This document shows, one piece after another, positions 10,680-19,893 of a DNA stretch of 64,000 nt. The position numbers and the translations under genes are program-made. How positions within the stretch are numbered: position 1 is the first letter of the stretch; each line of letters opens with the position of its first letter. Source of the DNA: Pseudophaeobacter arcticus DSM 23566 (GTDB lineage: Bacteria; Pseudomonadota; Alphaproteobacteria; Rhodobacterales; Rhodobacteraceae); assembly GCF_000473205.1 (NCBI RefSeq), contig NZ_KI421507.1, forward strand, positions 1,752,729 through 1,816,728, read 5' to 3'. Below the pieces are notes generated by a model, which did no database searches, was not told the origin of the DNA, and saw only the letters and a program-made list of their open reading frames with translations.

Positions 10680-11582
10680 ATGATGTGGATGGCGCTTTTG
10701 GGTATCGGCCTGGTTGCCGGTATCGCCTTTATTATTGACGACGACGATGATGATGTACCTGCTGACACCGGCAGCGGCAGCGATTCCGGCGGGGACACGG
10801 GGGGCGGTTCTGATGTCGACTCCTTTATTGGTGCCAGCGGTGATGACGACATCGACGGGGACGCGGAAAACAACACGCTCCTGGGCAAGAATGGCGACGA
10901 CAGTCTTGACGGCAAAGAAGGCGATGACCGCGTCTTTGGCGACGGCGGCCAGGACAGCGTCGATGGTGGCGAAGGCGACGATGAAGTCTTTGGCGGCAAC
11001 GGCAAAGATCTGGTCCTGGGTGGTGAGGGCAATGACCTTCTCCGCGGCGGACGCGACGCAGATCTTTTGGTTGATACCTCAGGGGCTGACACCATCTATG
11101 GCGATACCGGCAATGACGTGATTGTCTCCAGTGGCAATCTTGACCCGGCCACTGAAAACGACATTGTCGCGGTTCTTGCGCAGCCGATGGACTTTATCTC
11201 CGATGCCGATACCGAAGGCGATGTTGTTGATGCTGGTAACGGCGATGACACCGTCATCTTTGGGGTAAATGATACCATCACCGGCGGCGCCGGCGAAGAC
11301 ACCTTCATGGCGCTGTCCTGGCTGGAAGGCGGTGAAGCGGCAACCATAACCGATTTTGATCCGGATGAAGACAACCTGATCTATTCCTATGACGCGTCAC
11401 AAACAGAGCCAGTCATGACCGTAACCATGCAGGACAATGACAGCGGCTCCTCTGACGCGCTGATCTCTGCCAATGGTCATTTGGTTCTGCGGGTCGAAGA
11501 TCAAGACCCCGCCACCTTTGATCTGACCAAACATCTGGTTCTGATCGAGGGCTCAGGCACAGCTGCAGCTGCCACTGCCTAG
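10680..11582 (+). CDS. Membrane-anchored RTX-type calcium-binding protein
   Basis: Short N-terminal hydrophobic helix (residues 3-19) is followed by a run of aspartates, then about eight glycine/aspartate-rich nonapeptides of the GGxGxD type (residues 60-190; for example GGEGDDEVFGGNGKD), and a C-terminal beta domain with ITDFDPDEDNLIYSY. RTX repeats form Ca-binding parallel beta rolls outside the cell. Unlike classical RTX exoproteins it starts with a membrane helix, so it may stay tethered. The precise role is unknown. ATG at 10680 has a GGGGGA site upstream; ATG at 10683 is the alternative. Confidence 0.8.
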   Translation: MMWMALLGIGLVAGIAFIIDDDDDDVPADTGSGSDSGGDTGGGSDVDSFIGASGDDDIDGDAENNTLLGKNGDDSLDGKEGDDRVFGDGGQDSVDGGEGDDEVFGGNGKDLVLGGEGNDLLRGGRDADLLVDTSGADTIYGDTGNDVIVSSGNLDPATENDIVAVLAQPMDFISDADTEGDVVDAGNGDDTVIFGVNDTITGGAGEDTFMALSWLEGGEAATITDFDPDEDNLIYSYDASQTEPVMTVTMQDNDSGSSDALISANGHLVLRVEDQDPATFDLTKHLVLIEGSGTAAAATA

Positions 11583-11612
11583 GTCTGATCACTGCTAAAA
11601 ACATCCAGGGGA

Positions 11613-11648
11613 AAGCCGCGTTGGGATCTGCTCCTCACGCGGCTTTTC
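11613..11648 (+). terminator. Terminator after the RTX-like gene
   Basis: Inverted repeat AAGCCGCG (11613-11620) / CGCGGCTT (11638-11645) followed by a short TT-rich tail. The 17-base loop is long, so efficiency is uncertain. Confidence 0.6.
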
Positions 11649-11709
11649 TGTATCCGCCAGCGCCTGCGGGACAAGGTAAACCACAAAAAAAGCAAAGCGA
11701 GGGGGCGCC

Positions 11710-12603
11710 CTAGGCGGCTGCCCCTTGCATCTGGGCGAGCACACTGGCCGGGCTGCCTGGCGCTGTCATAAAGGGCGCCATGTCTGCATCATTGGTGCAG
11801 GCCACCTCGCCAGACAAAATACGGCTGGACATTGAGCGCTGGCTGATACCATGGGCCCTCAGGAATTCGGCATCCTGATGCGGGCGAAACTCCCCCTGCG
11901 ACTCGGGGTCGGAAAGATACTTGCCGATCACTTTTGGCACCCGGGTTTGCTTTAGGTTGTTGCCTTTCAATACCGACCAAAAGAACCCATCCCCCATGGA
12001 GCGGATCACTTCACCGTTGTTGAAATAGGATGGATACCATTTTCCGATCATATGGACATCCCACAGCGTTGCAGGGCCAAAGGTCCCGCGCTCTCCGGTG
12101 CCGCTGCCCAAGCGCAGGTTTTGATCCAGTACCGGGGGCCAGGTGGGTTTGAAATGGGTGTAGTCAATATCTGTCAGATCAAAGGGCTCTGCCATATCCT
12201 TTTCGTCAAAACAGATCTCCCATTCGCCACAGACCAGCGCCGAATTTGTCTCCAGCGCCGTTCCCGCCAACAGCCCCACCGCATCGCGTGCCAGGCGATC
12301 ATCCATATTGAGGTTCATCACATAGGGCGTCGTCGACAGGGCGGTTCCGGCGGACCAGGCTTCATAGATGCTCAGTGGTTCATCAAAACTGTGCCAGGGC
12401 GCATCCAGCCAATCTGGTGCCGTATCGCCGTTGTCAAAGATGTAGCAGGGTTGAACATTTAACGTCTGGGACTTCAAATTCTCCCAATGAGCCCGCAGCA
12501 GGTCCAACTTGTTTTTCTGTTGATGCCACACCGCGCAAAAGACCGTGACGATGGGCTGTTGATCCTGCGCGAGGCTGGACAGATTATGGGAGGTGAATTT
12601 CAC
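11710..12603 (-). CDS. Glycosyltransferase family 2-like protein
   Basis: The product of about 297 residues has the layout of a GT-A-fold glycosyltransferase: an N-terminal strand/loop (PIVTVFCAVWHQ), a nucleotide-binding region, and a DxD-like LNMDDRLARDAVG near residue 105, followed by GDGFFWSVLKG. The donor and acceptor cannot be assigned. GTG at 12603 is preceded by AGGA at 11 bases; ATG at 12657 would add 18 residues lacking a good ribosome site. It lies downstream of the crotonase gene on the same strand. Confidence 0.6.
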   Translation of the reverse strand: MKFTSHNLSSLAQDQQPIVTVFCAVWHQQKNKLDLLRAHWENLKSQTLNVQPCYIFDNGDTAPDWLDAPWHSFDEPLSIYEAWSAGTALSTTPYVMNLNMDDRLARDAVGLLAGTALETNSALVCGEWEICFDEKDMAEPFDLTDIDYTHFKPTWPPVLDQNLRLGSGTGERGTFGPATLWDVHMIGKWYPSYFNNGEVIRSMGDGFFWSVLKGNNLKQTRVPKVIGKYLSDPESQGEFRPHQDAEFLRAHGISQRSMSSRILSGEVACTNDADMAPFMTAPGSPASVLAQMQGAAA

Positions 12604-12688
12604 GACAATAAATCCTAAAACGTCTAATGCGCCGAGAGGACGATCCACCCAACGCATAGAGTCTTAGGGTTTCATACCTAATTGACCG

Positions 12689-13465
12689 TTAACGGCCCTC
12701 GAATGTGGCGGGGCGTTTTTCCAGAAAGGCGGTGACGCCCTCATTGAAATCACGGGTTTTGCCACATTCCCCCTGCAGGCTCGCCTCAACCGAGAGCTGT
12801 TCCGGCAGGCTGTTGCCATAGCTGGCGCGGATCGCGGTTTTGATGGCGCCAAAGGCCTTGGTTGGGCCATTGGCCAGATAGGCCGCGCGTGCGCGCCAAT
12901 GGGCTTCAAAGTCATCATCCGGGATGGCCTCCCAGATCATCCCCCAGTCGCTAGCCTGTTTGGCAGAAATCTTATCCGCAAACAGCGCGGCCCCCATGGC
13001 CTTGGCCAGGCCCATTTGGCGCGGCAGGAACCAGGTGCCACCGGCATCCGGCATCAGGCCAATGCGGGCAAAAGCCTGCAGGAAATAGGCGCTTTCGGTC
13101 GCAATCACCACATCTGCCGCCAGGGCCAGATTGGCGCCTGCGCCAGCAACCGGACCGTTAATGACAGAGAGGGTCGGAACCGGGCAGTCATAGATGGCCT
13201 CCAGCATCGGGGTGTATTCATCCCGCAGGGTGCGTTCCATATCAATGTCGCCATTGCCAGAAGCATCGCTCAGATCCTGGCCCGAGCAAAACGCCCCCCC
13301 GGCCCCGGTGAGCACAACCGCGCGGGCCTCGGATGCCGCGCGTTTCATTGCATGCGTGATCTCTGCCCGCATCTGGCCTGTCAGCGCATTCATCTTGCCT
13401 GGGCGGTTCAGCGTGACAATCGCCAGATCATCCTCACAGGTGTACAGGATTTCCTTGTAGTCCAT
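12689..13465 (-). CDS. Enoyl-CoA hydratase/isomerase, PaaG-like
   Basis: A 258-residue crotonase. The oxyanion-hole motifs FCSGQDLSDASG (about residues 63-74) and NGPVAGAGANLALAADVV (about 104-121) and the segment LMPDAGGTWFLPR (about 137-149) match the PaaG subgroup, which isomerises ring-epoxidised phenylacetyl-CoA. The Asp in LMPDAGG is the expected catalytic acid, with no hydratase-type Glu there. No other paa genes lie nearby, so the substrate is uncertain. ATG at 13465 is chosen over a longer frame because the family N-terminus begins there and GAGG precedes it. Confidence 0.85.
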   Translation of the reverse strand: MDYKEILYTCEDDLAIVTLNRPGKMNALTGQMRAEITHAMKRAASEARAVVLTGAGGAFCSGQDLSDASGNGDIDMERTLRDEYTPMLEAIYDCPVPTLSVINGPVAGAGANLALAADVVIATESAYFLQAFARIGLMPDAGGTWFLPRQMGLAKAMGAALFADKISAKQASDWGMIWEAIPDDDFEAHWRARAAYLANGPTKAFGAIKTAIRASYGNSLPEQLSVEASLQGECGKTRDFNEGVTAFLEKRPATFEGR

Positions 13466-13603
13466 CAAAGCCTCATATTTCTCAAACGCGGGTCTCGTAT
13501 ACGCGGGGCCGGTTCTGCGACCGCACTGCCCCGGTTTACCCGCAACCGTGGCGCAAAGCACAAGCAGGCGAAAGCCAAACCCCGCGTCACCACATCCAAA
13601 TTG

Positions 13604-14158
13604 TCACTCGTCGAGAATCTGGCTTAGCCGGGCCTGTTCCTCATCGCTCAGCGCCGGATCCGCATCCCCGGCAGCCCGCCCCCGGCCACGCATGTAGCCA
13701 GCAGCAACCATCAGTGCCAACAGCAGCATCAAAGGGCCAGCAGCCCACAGCAGCCAATTGGCACCCGAGGTGGTGGGCCGCAACAGCACGTATTCGCCGT
13801 AGCGCTCGACCACAAAGTCGATCACCTCGCCATTGCTGTCGCCTTCCACCAGGCGCTCGCGCACCAGAATGCGTAGATCACGGGCCAGTTCAGCATTGGA
13901 CTCGTCGATGTTTTCATTTCGGCACACCAGACAGCGCAGACCTTTGGACAACTCCCGGGCGCGGGCCTCCAAAGCCGGATCCGACAGAACCTCATCCGGT
14001 TGCACCGCCATGGCGGGCGTCGGCAGGGCTGTCAAAGCGGCCAAGGCGCAAAACAGCGCCAGGACACAGGCTGACAGGGCGCGGGCTGACTGAGCGCGGG
14101 CTGACTGAGCGCGGGCTGTCAGGGCGCGGGCTGGCGTCCAGGTCTTTAGGATAGTCAT
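13604..14158 (-). CDS. ccmH: Cytochrome c maturation protein CcmH
   Basis: Periplasmic membrane-anchored thioreductase of System I that keeps the apocytochrome c CxxCH cysteines reduced for heme attachment. The active-site LRCLVCRNENIDESNAELA (CxxC) lies near residues 72-90, and a C-terminal transmembrane helix (about 138-158) is present. At 184 residues it is a short CcmH without the CcmI-like TPR extension. The N-terminal signal region is inflated by four 5-residue repeats (ARALT/ARAQS). Its ATG overlaps the ccmF stop. Confidence 0.95.
   Translation of the reverse strand: MTILKTWTPARALTARAQSARAQSARALSACVLALFCALAALTALPTPAMAVQPDEVLSDPALEARARELSKGLRCLVCRNENIDESNAELARDLRILVRERLVEGDSNGEVIDFVVERYGEYVLLRPTTSGANWLLWAAGPLMLLLALMVAAGYMRGRGRAAGDADPALSDEEQARLSQILDE
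14079..14133 (-). repeat. 15-bp tandem repeat, four copies, in the ccmH signal region
   Basis: The decamer GCGCGGGCTG recurs at 14079, 14094, 14109 and 14124, spaced exactly 15 bp. On the coding strand it encodes ARALT-ARAQS-ARAQS-ARALS before the hydrophobic core of the signal sequence. Confidence 0.9.
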
Positions 14159-16125
14159 TCTGCCGCCACCCCTGCTGGTGCGTTTGTGCCACCCTGGCCT
14201 TTGGTTGCACCCGCAGCCACCCGAAAGCGACGATCGCTCAGGCTCAGGAGGCCGCCAAGGGCCATCAACAGGCAGCCGCCCCAGATCCAGTTGGCCAGAG
14301 GTTTGATATAGGTGCGCACGGTCCAGCCGCCGCCCTCCTGTTGGTCGCCAATGACCACATAGAGGTCACGCAACAAACTAAAATCGATTGCCGCCTCGGT
14401 TGTGGGCATTTTGGCCACCGGATAGTTGCGCTTTTCAGGATGCATCACCGCGACATGACGCCCCGCACGGGTCACGCTGACAGTTGCCATGGTGGTAAAG
14501 TAATTTGGCCCCCGCGCGTTTTCGACCCCGTCCAGCGTCAGCTCATAGGCGCCAACCGTAAAGGGGGAGCCAATCTGCGCCACACGGATATCTTCGACAT
14601 CCCAGGCAGTCAGCCCGGCAATGGCAAAGATCGTAACGCCCAGCCCGGCATGGGCCGTGGCTTTGCCCCAGTCAGCACGTGGCAGGCGCATCAGACGCGC
14701 CATGCTGCCGGTCCGCCCCCACAGGTCAACCAAGGCCCCAAACACCACCCAGGAGCCCAGGAACAACCCAATCGGCCCCAGAGCCGAACGCCCGGTCTGC
14801 ATCGCCCAGGCCAGCACGCCCAGGGCCAGTGCCAAGGCAAAGACATAGCGCAGCTTTTTCAGGGTTCGCCCCAGATTGCCGCGCTTCCACGGCAACATCG
14901 ACCCGATGGGCAGAACGGCCCCCAGAAGCACCATAAAGGGCGTGAAGGCTGCGTTGAAAAACGGCGGTCCAACCGAGAGCTTACGATCAAAGGCCATTTC
15001 CGCCACAATGGGCCAGAGGGTGCCAAAAAACACCACAAAACAGCCAACGGCCAGCAGGAGGTTATTGGCGACCAGGGCGCCTTCGCGGCTGACCAGTCCA
15101 AAGACCCCGCGCGCCTGCATCGCCTGGGCGCGGGCAGCAAACAGTGTCAACGCCCCCCCGGTAAAGAAGGCCAGGATGAACAGGATGAAAATCCCGCGCT
15201 CGGAGTCATTGGCAAAGGCATGTACCGAGGTCAAAAGCCCCGAGCGTACGATGAATGTCCCAACCAGCGAGAAGCCAAAGGCGAGGATTGCCAGCAGGAT
15301 CGTCCAGCTTTTCAACGACTCACGTTTTTCCACGACAATTGCCGAATGCAGCAGCGCTGCCGCCAGCAGCCAGGGCATGAAGGAGGCGTTTTCAACGGGA
15401 TCCCAGAACCAGAACCCTCCCCAGCCGAGTTCATAATAGGCCCACCAGCTGCCAAGCGCGATGCCAATGGTCAAAAAGATCCAGGCCGCCAGCGTCCAGG
15501 GGCGCACCCAGCGCGCCCAGGCGGCGTCGACGCGGCCTTCGATCAGGGCTGCCACCGCAAAGGAAAAGGCCATCGAGAGGCCCACATAGCCCAGGTACAA
15601 AAACGGCGGGTGAAAGGCGAGCCCGGGATCCTGCAGCAGCGGATTCAGATCCTGGCCATCAAAGGGCGGCACAGCGAGCCGCAAAAACGGGTTTGATGTG
15701 AACAGAATAAAGGCAAAAAACGCCACCCCGATCGAGGCCTGCACCGCCAGGACTCGGGCCTTCAGGGTCTGCGGCAAGCCGCCGCCAAACACCGAGGCCA
15801 CCGCGCCAAACAAGGCGACGATCAACACCCAGAGCAGCATCGAGCCCTCATGGTTGCCCCAGGTTCCTGAGATTTTATACAGCATCGGTTTGGCGGAATG
15901 GCTGTTCAGCATCACCAGCCGCAGCGAGAAATCCGAGGTCACAAAGGCCCAGACAAGGGCCCCAAAGGCAAAGGCGGTAAAGAAGAACTGCGCCTGTGCT
16001 GCGGGCTCGGCCACGGCCATCCAGCCGGGCCAGCGTTTATGGGCGCCAATCATTGGAACCACCATTTGAACGATGGCAATCATGAAGGCGAGGATGAGGG
16101 CGAAATGTCCGAGCTCTGTAATCAT
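14155..16125 (-). CDS. ccmF: Heme lyase CcmF, cytochrome c maturation
   Basis: Large multi-spanning inner-membrane protein that accepts heme from CcmE and ligates it to apocytochrome c. The tryptophan-rich WWD-type segment WGGFWFWDPVENASFMPW (about residues 220-237), conserved histidines and about fifteen hydrophobic helices are visible; about 656 residues is standard. ATG at 16125 (MITELGHFAL) is preferred over an upstream TTG because it matches the known family start. The stop overlaps the ccmH start in ATGA, so the two are co-translated. Confidence 0.96.
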   Translation of the reverse strand: MITELGHFALILAFMIAIVQMVVPMIGAHKRWPGWMAVAEPAAQAQFFFTAFAFGALVWAFVTSDFSLRLVMLNSHSAKPMLYKISGTWGNHEGSMLLWVLIVALFGAVASVFGGGLPQTLKARVLAVQASIGVAFFAFILFTSNPFLRLAVPPFDGQDLNPLLQDPGLAFHPPFLYLGYVGLSMAFSFAVAALIEGRVDAAWARWVRPWTLAAWIFLTIGIALGSWWAYYELGWGGFWFWDPVENASFMPWLLAAALLHSAIVVEKRESLKSWTILLAILAFGFSLVGTFIVRSGLLTSVHAFANDSERGIFILFILAFFTGGALTLFAARAQAMQARGVFGLVSREGALVANNLLLAVGCFVVFFGTLWPIVAEMAFDRKLSVGPPFFNAAFTPFMVLLGAVLPIGSMLPWKRGNLGRTLKKLRYVFALALALGVLAWAMQTGRSALGPIGLFLGSWVVFGALVDLWGRTGSMARLMRLPRADWGKATAHAGLGVTIFAIAGLTAWDVEDIRVAQIGSPFTVGAYELTLDGVENARGPNYFTTMATVSVTRAGRHVAVMHPEKRNYPVAKMPTTEAAIDFSLLRDLYVVIGDQQEGGGWTVRTYIKPLANWIWGGCLLMALGGLLSLSDRRFRVAAGATKGQGGTNAPAGVAAE

Positions 16126-16221
16126 GTATTTGTCTATAGTCGTTACCGCGAAGCGGGCCAATGGCAAAACCCGCGTCCAGCCGCCGCAGTCCCATCACTT
16201 TTGCCAAAAACCAGCCTCAAA

Positions 16222-16256
16222 AACAAAAGCCCCCTCTGAGCCGGGCTCAGAGGGGG
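16222..16256 (-). terminator. Intrinsic terminator of ccmE (minus strand)
   Basis: A roughly 13-bp stem (CCCCCTCTGAGCC with GGCTCAGAGGGGG) reads on the minus strand into CTTTTGTTTTT. It lies between ccmE and ccmF and would separate argC-ccmE from ccmF-ccmH. Confidence 0.8.
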
Positions 16257-16355
16257 TAATCAATCGGGCCTAGGGTATGAGATGATCTGACATTATGAGC
16301 TGCCAGAATGATCTGACAGAGGCCAGCAGATCACCCACCAGATCACAAAACGCCT

Positions 16356-16799
16356 TTAGCTGTCCGGCTCTTGGTAGACACCCTGTTCTTTCAAAGCATC
16401 GACAACCTCTTTTGGCATGTAGGTTTCATCATGTTTTGCAAGAATTTCAGAGGCTTCAAAGACACCGTTTACGTATCTTCCGGTGCCGACCATCCCCTGG
16501 TTTTCTGCAAACAGATCCGGCAGCACACCGGAAAAGGTCACCGGAACGGTGGCGCCACCATCTGTCACTGAAAAGCGGACCGCTTCGCCCTGCCCCCGCA
16601 TCAGGCTGCCCTCTTCGACGAGGCCACCAATACGGAACACCTCGCTTGGCGACGGCGGCGCTTCGGCCACCTGGCTGGGCGAGCGAAAGTAGTTGATCCC
16701 ATCCCGCATCGCATAGCCGATCAGCCCGGTCGCCACCACCAAAGCAATGGCCGCAAGGGCAATGACCTGGATCCGGCGCTGTTTCTTGAGATTCTTCAT
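16356..16799 (-). CDS. ccmE: Periplasmic heme chaperone CcmE
   Basis: Holds heme covalently and delivers it to CcmF. The 147-residue protein has an N-terminal signal anchor (residues 10-29), an OB-fold core, and the heme-binding motif HDETYMP near residue 123 (His as covalent ligand, Tyr as axial ligand). It lies 22 bp downstream of argC on the same strand. A strong terminator downstream separates it from ccmF. Confidence 0.96.
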   Translation of the reverse strand: MKNLKKQRRIQVIALAAIALVVATGLIGYAMRDGINYFRSPSQVAEAPPSPSEVFRIGGLVEEGSLMRGQGEAVRFSVTDGGATVPVTFSGVLPDLFAENQGMVGTGRYVNGVFEASEILAKHDETYMPKEVVDALKEQGVYQEPDS

Positions 16800-16821
16800 C
16801 CTGCGGGCCTTTCGGGTGGTG

Positions 16822-17850
16822 TCACGGGAACAGTGGGGCCATCATCAGCCCGGCTGTTTCCTCTTCACCTAACATCAGATTGGCGTTCTGCAAGGCCTGA
16901 CCGCTGCTACCTTTTGTCAGGTTATCCAGCGCCGCAAAGACAATTGCACGGCCTTCGATCCGGTCAGCGGCAACGCCGATATGGCAAAAGTTCGAGCCGC
17001 GCACATGATGGGTGCTGGGCGCTTCACCAAATGGCAGCACCTCGAGGAAGGGCTCATCCTTGTAGGCTGCTTCGAACGCCTGATGCATCGCCCGGGCATC
17101 GCCTTTGACATAGACGGTGGCCAGAATGCCCCGGTTGGTTGGCACCAGATGCGGGGTGAACTGCACCTTCACCGGACGTCCCGCAAGCGCGGAAAACTCC
17201 TGATCAAATTCCCCCAGATGGCGATGGGTGCCACCAATGGCATAGGCGTTGTAGCCCTCGCTCAGCTCTGCATGCAGCAGGTTTTCCTTGAGCGCCCGAC
17301 CCGCACCAGAGACAGCGCATTTCAGATCAAGAATGATCTCGTCCAGATCAATCAACCCACCCGAGATCAGCGGCCGCAGCGCAAACTGGCCCGTGGCCGC
17401 ATTGCAGCCGGTGCCGGCGACCAGCCGCGCCGATTTGATCTCTTCGCGGTAAAACTCGCTGAGGCCATAGACAGCCTCTTCCTGCTGCTCCAGCGCGGCA
17501 TGCGGATTGCCGTACCATTTTTCATACTCAGCCGGATCCCGCAGCCTGAAATCAGCCGACAGATCTACAATCTTAAGCGTTTTTGGCAACGCCGCGATCA
17601 CCTCCTGGCTGGTTTTATGCGGCAGGGCACAGAAACACAGGTCGATGCCAGAAAAATCAATTTCACTGATTTTACAAAGCACTGGCAGCGACATGTGACG
17701 CAGATGCGGGAACACCTGAGCCATGGTCATCCCGGCCTTGCGCTCTGCTGCCAGGGCTGCAATTTCGATGTTTGGATGGTTCGCAATCAGCCGAACCAGC
17801 TCTGCGCCAGTGTAACCGCTGGCACCAAGAATTGCCACTTTATGGGTCAT
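16822..17850 (-). CDS. argC: N-acetyl-gamma-glutamyl-phosphate reductase
   Basis: NADPH-dependent third step of arginine synthesis. The Rossmann start [17 protein letters not shown] (residues 4-20), the catalytic Cys in [10 protein letters not shown] (about 151) and [16 protein letters not shown] mark the long type 1 AGPR family; 342 residues is typical. It probably forms a transcript with ccmE downstream. The spacer of about 134 bp to murI may hold its own promoter. Confidence 0.96.
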   Translation of the reverse strand: MTHKVAILGASGYTGAELVRLIANHPNIEIAALAAERKAGMTMAQVFPHLRHMSLPVLCKISEIDFSGIDLCFCALPHKTSQEVIAALPKTLKIVDLSADFRLRDPAEYEKWYGNPHAALEQQEEAVYGLSEFYREEIKSARLVAGTGCNAATGQFALRPLISGGLIDLDEIILDLKCAVSGAGRALKENLLHAELSEGYNAYAIGGTHRHLGEFDQEFSALAGRPVKVQFTPHLVPTNRGILATVYVKGDARAMHQAFEAAYKDEPFLEVLPFGEAPSTHHVRGSNFCHIGVAADRIEGRAIVFAALDNLTKGSSGQALQNANLMLGEEETAGLMMAPLFP

Positions 17851-17984
17851 GTCAGACCTCGCATTTTGAATGTGTATTTGGGTTTCATGCCTCAGCGTGA
17901 AACGGGACCTAGAAGAAAAGTCGCGTGCCGTCCTTGCGCCAGATCATCGGGCGATGCTGCGGCATCCCCCTGATCCTGCAGGTA

Positions 17985-18794
17985 TCAGGCCGCTTGAAAG
18001 CGGATTTCTCGTCGGAGAAACTGGGTGGCCCGGTCGCTGACACGCGCAGGGTCTCCGGTGGTGAAATAGCCGCCTGTCCCCGTCCCGATCATATTCGGGT
18101 GGCGCTCAAGATAATCCGCCAGACTGTCGGCCACCAGATTACCCTGGCTAAAGACCTTGACCTCAGCCCCCAGCGCCGCCTGAAACTCGTTTTCCATCAA
18201 CGGGTAATGCGTGCAGCCCAGGATCGCAGCCTGCGGTTCCGGCATCTTGCGCTTCAGGGCATCCACATGGCTGCGCACCAGGGCCTCGGCCAGGATCATG
18301 TCGCCGTCTTCGATGGCGTCCACAATGCCGCCGCAGGCCTGGGCCTCCACATCGACACCAATGGCGCGAAAGGCCAGTTCCCGCTGAAAGGCCCGGCTGG
18401 ACACGGTGGCAGGTGTGGCAAAAAGCGCCACATGTTTCACCGCAACCTCGCGCGGTGGGCTGTTGTCGCCCCATTGCCGCTCGGTCATGGCTTCGATCAA
18501 GGGAACAAAAACGCCAAGCACCCGCTTGCCCTGAGGCAGCCCCTCTTCCTGCATCCGGCGCAGCGCTGCGGCTGAGGCCGTGTTGCAGGCCAGGATGACA
18601 AGATCACAGCCCCTGGACCACATGTCCGCAACGGCGGCCTTGGTCAGGTTGTAAATATCCTCTGCGTCGCGCACCCCATAGGGCGCACGGGCGCTATCGG
18701 CATAGTACAGAAAATCCACATCCGGCAGACGGGATTGGGCAGCTTTCAGGACGGTGAGCCCGCCCAGTCCGGAATCAAAGATACCTACAGCCAT
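17985..18794 (-). CDS. murI: Glutamate racemase
   Basis: Supplies D-glutamate for peptidoglycan. The two catalytic cysteines occur in ILACNTASA (about residue 70) and [13 protein letters not shown] (about 189-201), and the N-terminal [14 protein letters not shown] is diagnostic; 269 residues is normal. It begins 23 bp after the acyltransferase stop on the same strand, suggesting an operon. Confidence 0.96.
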   Translation of the reverse strand: MAVGIFDSGLGGLTVLKAAQSRLPDVDFLYYADSARAPYGVRDAEDIYNLTKAAVADMWSRGCDLVILACNTASAAALRRMQEEGLPQGKRVLGVFVPLIEAMTERQWGDNSPPREVAVKHVALFATPATVSSRAFQRELAFRAIGVDVEAQACGGIVDAIEDGDMILAEALVRSHVDALKRKMPEPQAAILGCTHYPLMENEFQAALGAEVKVFSQGNLVADSLADYLERHPNMIGTGTGGYFTTGDPARVSDRATQFLRREIRFQAA

Positions 18795-18817
18795 GATCTC
18801 TCTTTCAGGCCTGCGCG

Positions 18818-19720
18818 TCAGGCGCGATGTTTCTCCTCAAACTCAAACCCATATTCGTAGGATTTGAGCGGCTTCGGAGACAGCTCATACGTGGCTTTGC
18901 GCAGGAAATCCATCATTCCTTTTGTATCCTTTGCCAAGGGTGTCAGGATATCGCGGCTGATCGGTTCACCAATCACCACTTTGACCGGGCTATCGACGCG
19001 TTTTTTGAACTCTTTGATCAACAGCCCCATCCGTAGGGTGGAATGCAAATGGCTGGCAATCTGGAACAGCCGCGAGGTATGGCCTTCAAAAAACACCGGC
19101 ACCACCACCGCATCGGATTTGGCAATCATCCGGGCGGTAAAGCCCCGCCAACCGGGATCCATCGGCTGAGAAAAGGGTTTTGCAGCGGTCGAAACCGTAC
19201 CGCCGGGAAAGATGCCTATGGCCCCACCCTGCCCCAGATACTCCAGCGCCTCGCGGCGGGTTTGCAGATTGTCGCGCAGCGCCTCTTTGGTGTTGTCAAA
19301 GGAGACCGGCAGGATGGCCTTGTTCAGATCCTCAGCCTTACGAAACACCTGATGCGCCAGGATGCGGAAATCGCCGCGGGTTTCGGCCAGAATATGCCCC
19401 ATCATCAACCCATCAAGAATACCATAGGGGTGATTGGCAATCAGGATCACTGGCTTATCCCTGGGGATATTGTCCAGGCTGCCGCGGGTGATATCCAGGG
19501 TCAGCCCATAGCGTTCTGCCATCACGCTCCAGAAATTGCGCCCCTCTGCCAGCTCACGCTCATAGCCGTCGGCCCGTTTGATCAGCCGCAGCCGCCCCGT
19601 GCTGTTTTCCAGCAGGCGGATCAGCGTGCGCCCCGGCGCTGAGGTCGCAGAATGGGCATAAGAAATATCACGGGCGATATGACGGGTAAGATGACGGCCT
19701 AGATGACGGTTTGGGGGCAA
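18818..19720 (-). CDS. PlsC-type lysophospholipid acyltransferase family protein
   Basis: Contains the acyltransferase signature [14 protein letters not shown] (block I, HX5D spacing) and the block III-like [10 protein letters not shown], typical of the hemolysin-like/PlsC family that acylates lysophospholipids or lyso-ornithine lipids at the inner membrane. The precise acceptor is unknown. No ATG is available at the N-terminus: TTG at 19720, preceded by GGGAG, is my choice; TTG at 19810 would add 30 residues. The start region contains an imperfect 12-bp repeat encoding RHxx units. Confidence 0.82.
   Translation of the reverse strand: MPPNRHLGRHLTRHIARDISYAHSATSAPGRTLIRLLENSTGRLRLIKRADGYERELAEGRNFWSVMAERYGLTLDITRGSLDNIPRDKPVILIANHPYGILDGLMMGHILAETRGDFRILAHQVFRKAEDLNKAILPVSFDNTKEALRDNLQTRREALEYLGQGGAIGIFPGGTVSTAAKPFSQPMDPGWRGFTARMIAKSDAVVVPVFFEGHTSRLFQIASHLHSTLRMGLLIKEFKKRVDSPVKVVIGEPISRDILTPLAKDTKGMMDFLRKATYELSPKPLKSYEYGFEFEEKHRA
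19667..19714 (-). repeat. 12-bp imperfect tandem repeat in the acyltransferase N-terminus
   Basis: Four 12-bp units, plus-strand ATGACGGxxTAG-like, encode [16 protein letters not shown] on the minus strand. The divergence between units suggests an older expansion than those in ung or ccmH. Confidence 0.65.
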
Positions 19721-19819
19721 GCTGAAACTCCCGAGAAGGCGCAGAACCGGAAAACTGATGTCTAAGACACTGACGTAACACAGAGGTGACAACACGCAAT
19801 ATTGCGCCAAAGGGAAAGG

Positions 19820-19862
19820 CCAAAACGAAAGGGGATGTAACCCTATTGGTCACATCCCCTTT
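19820..19862 (-). terminator. Intrinsic terminator of the IOR gene (minus strand)
   Basis: An 11-bp stem AAAGGGGATGT/ACATCCCCTTT lies 31 bases after the IOR stop and is followed on the minus strand by TTTCGTTTT. Confidence 0.8.
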
Positions 19863-19893
19863 GCAGCCGCGAACGACAAACCCCTTAGCGGGA

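Noticed and set aside
14341-15696. 451-codon plus-strand open frame opposite ccmF
   Set aside because: Low-complexity translation rich in Gln, Pro, His and Arg, no family resemblance, and ccmF on the other strand is unmistakable. Long antisense frames are common in GC-rich DNA.
16222-16256. Plus-strand terminator reading
   Set aside because: No T run on the plus strand and no plus-strand gene upstream; the T-rich side is on the minus strand after ccmE.
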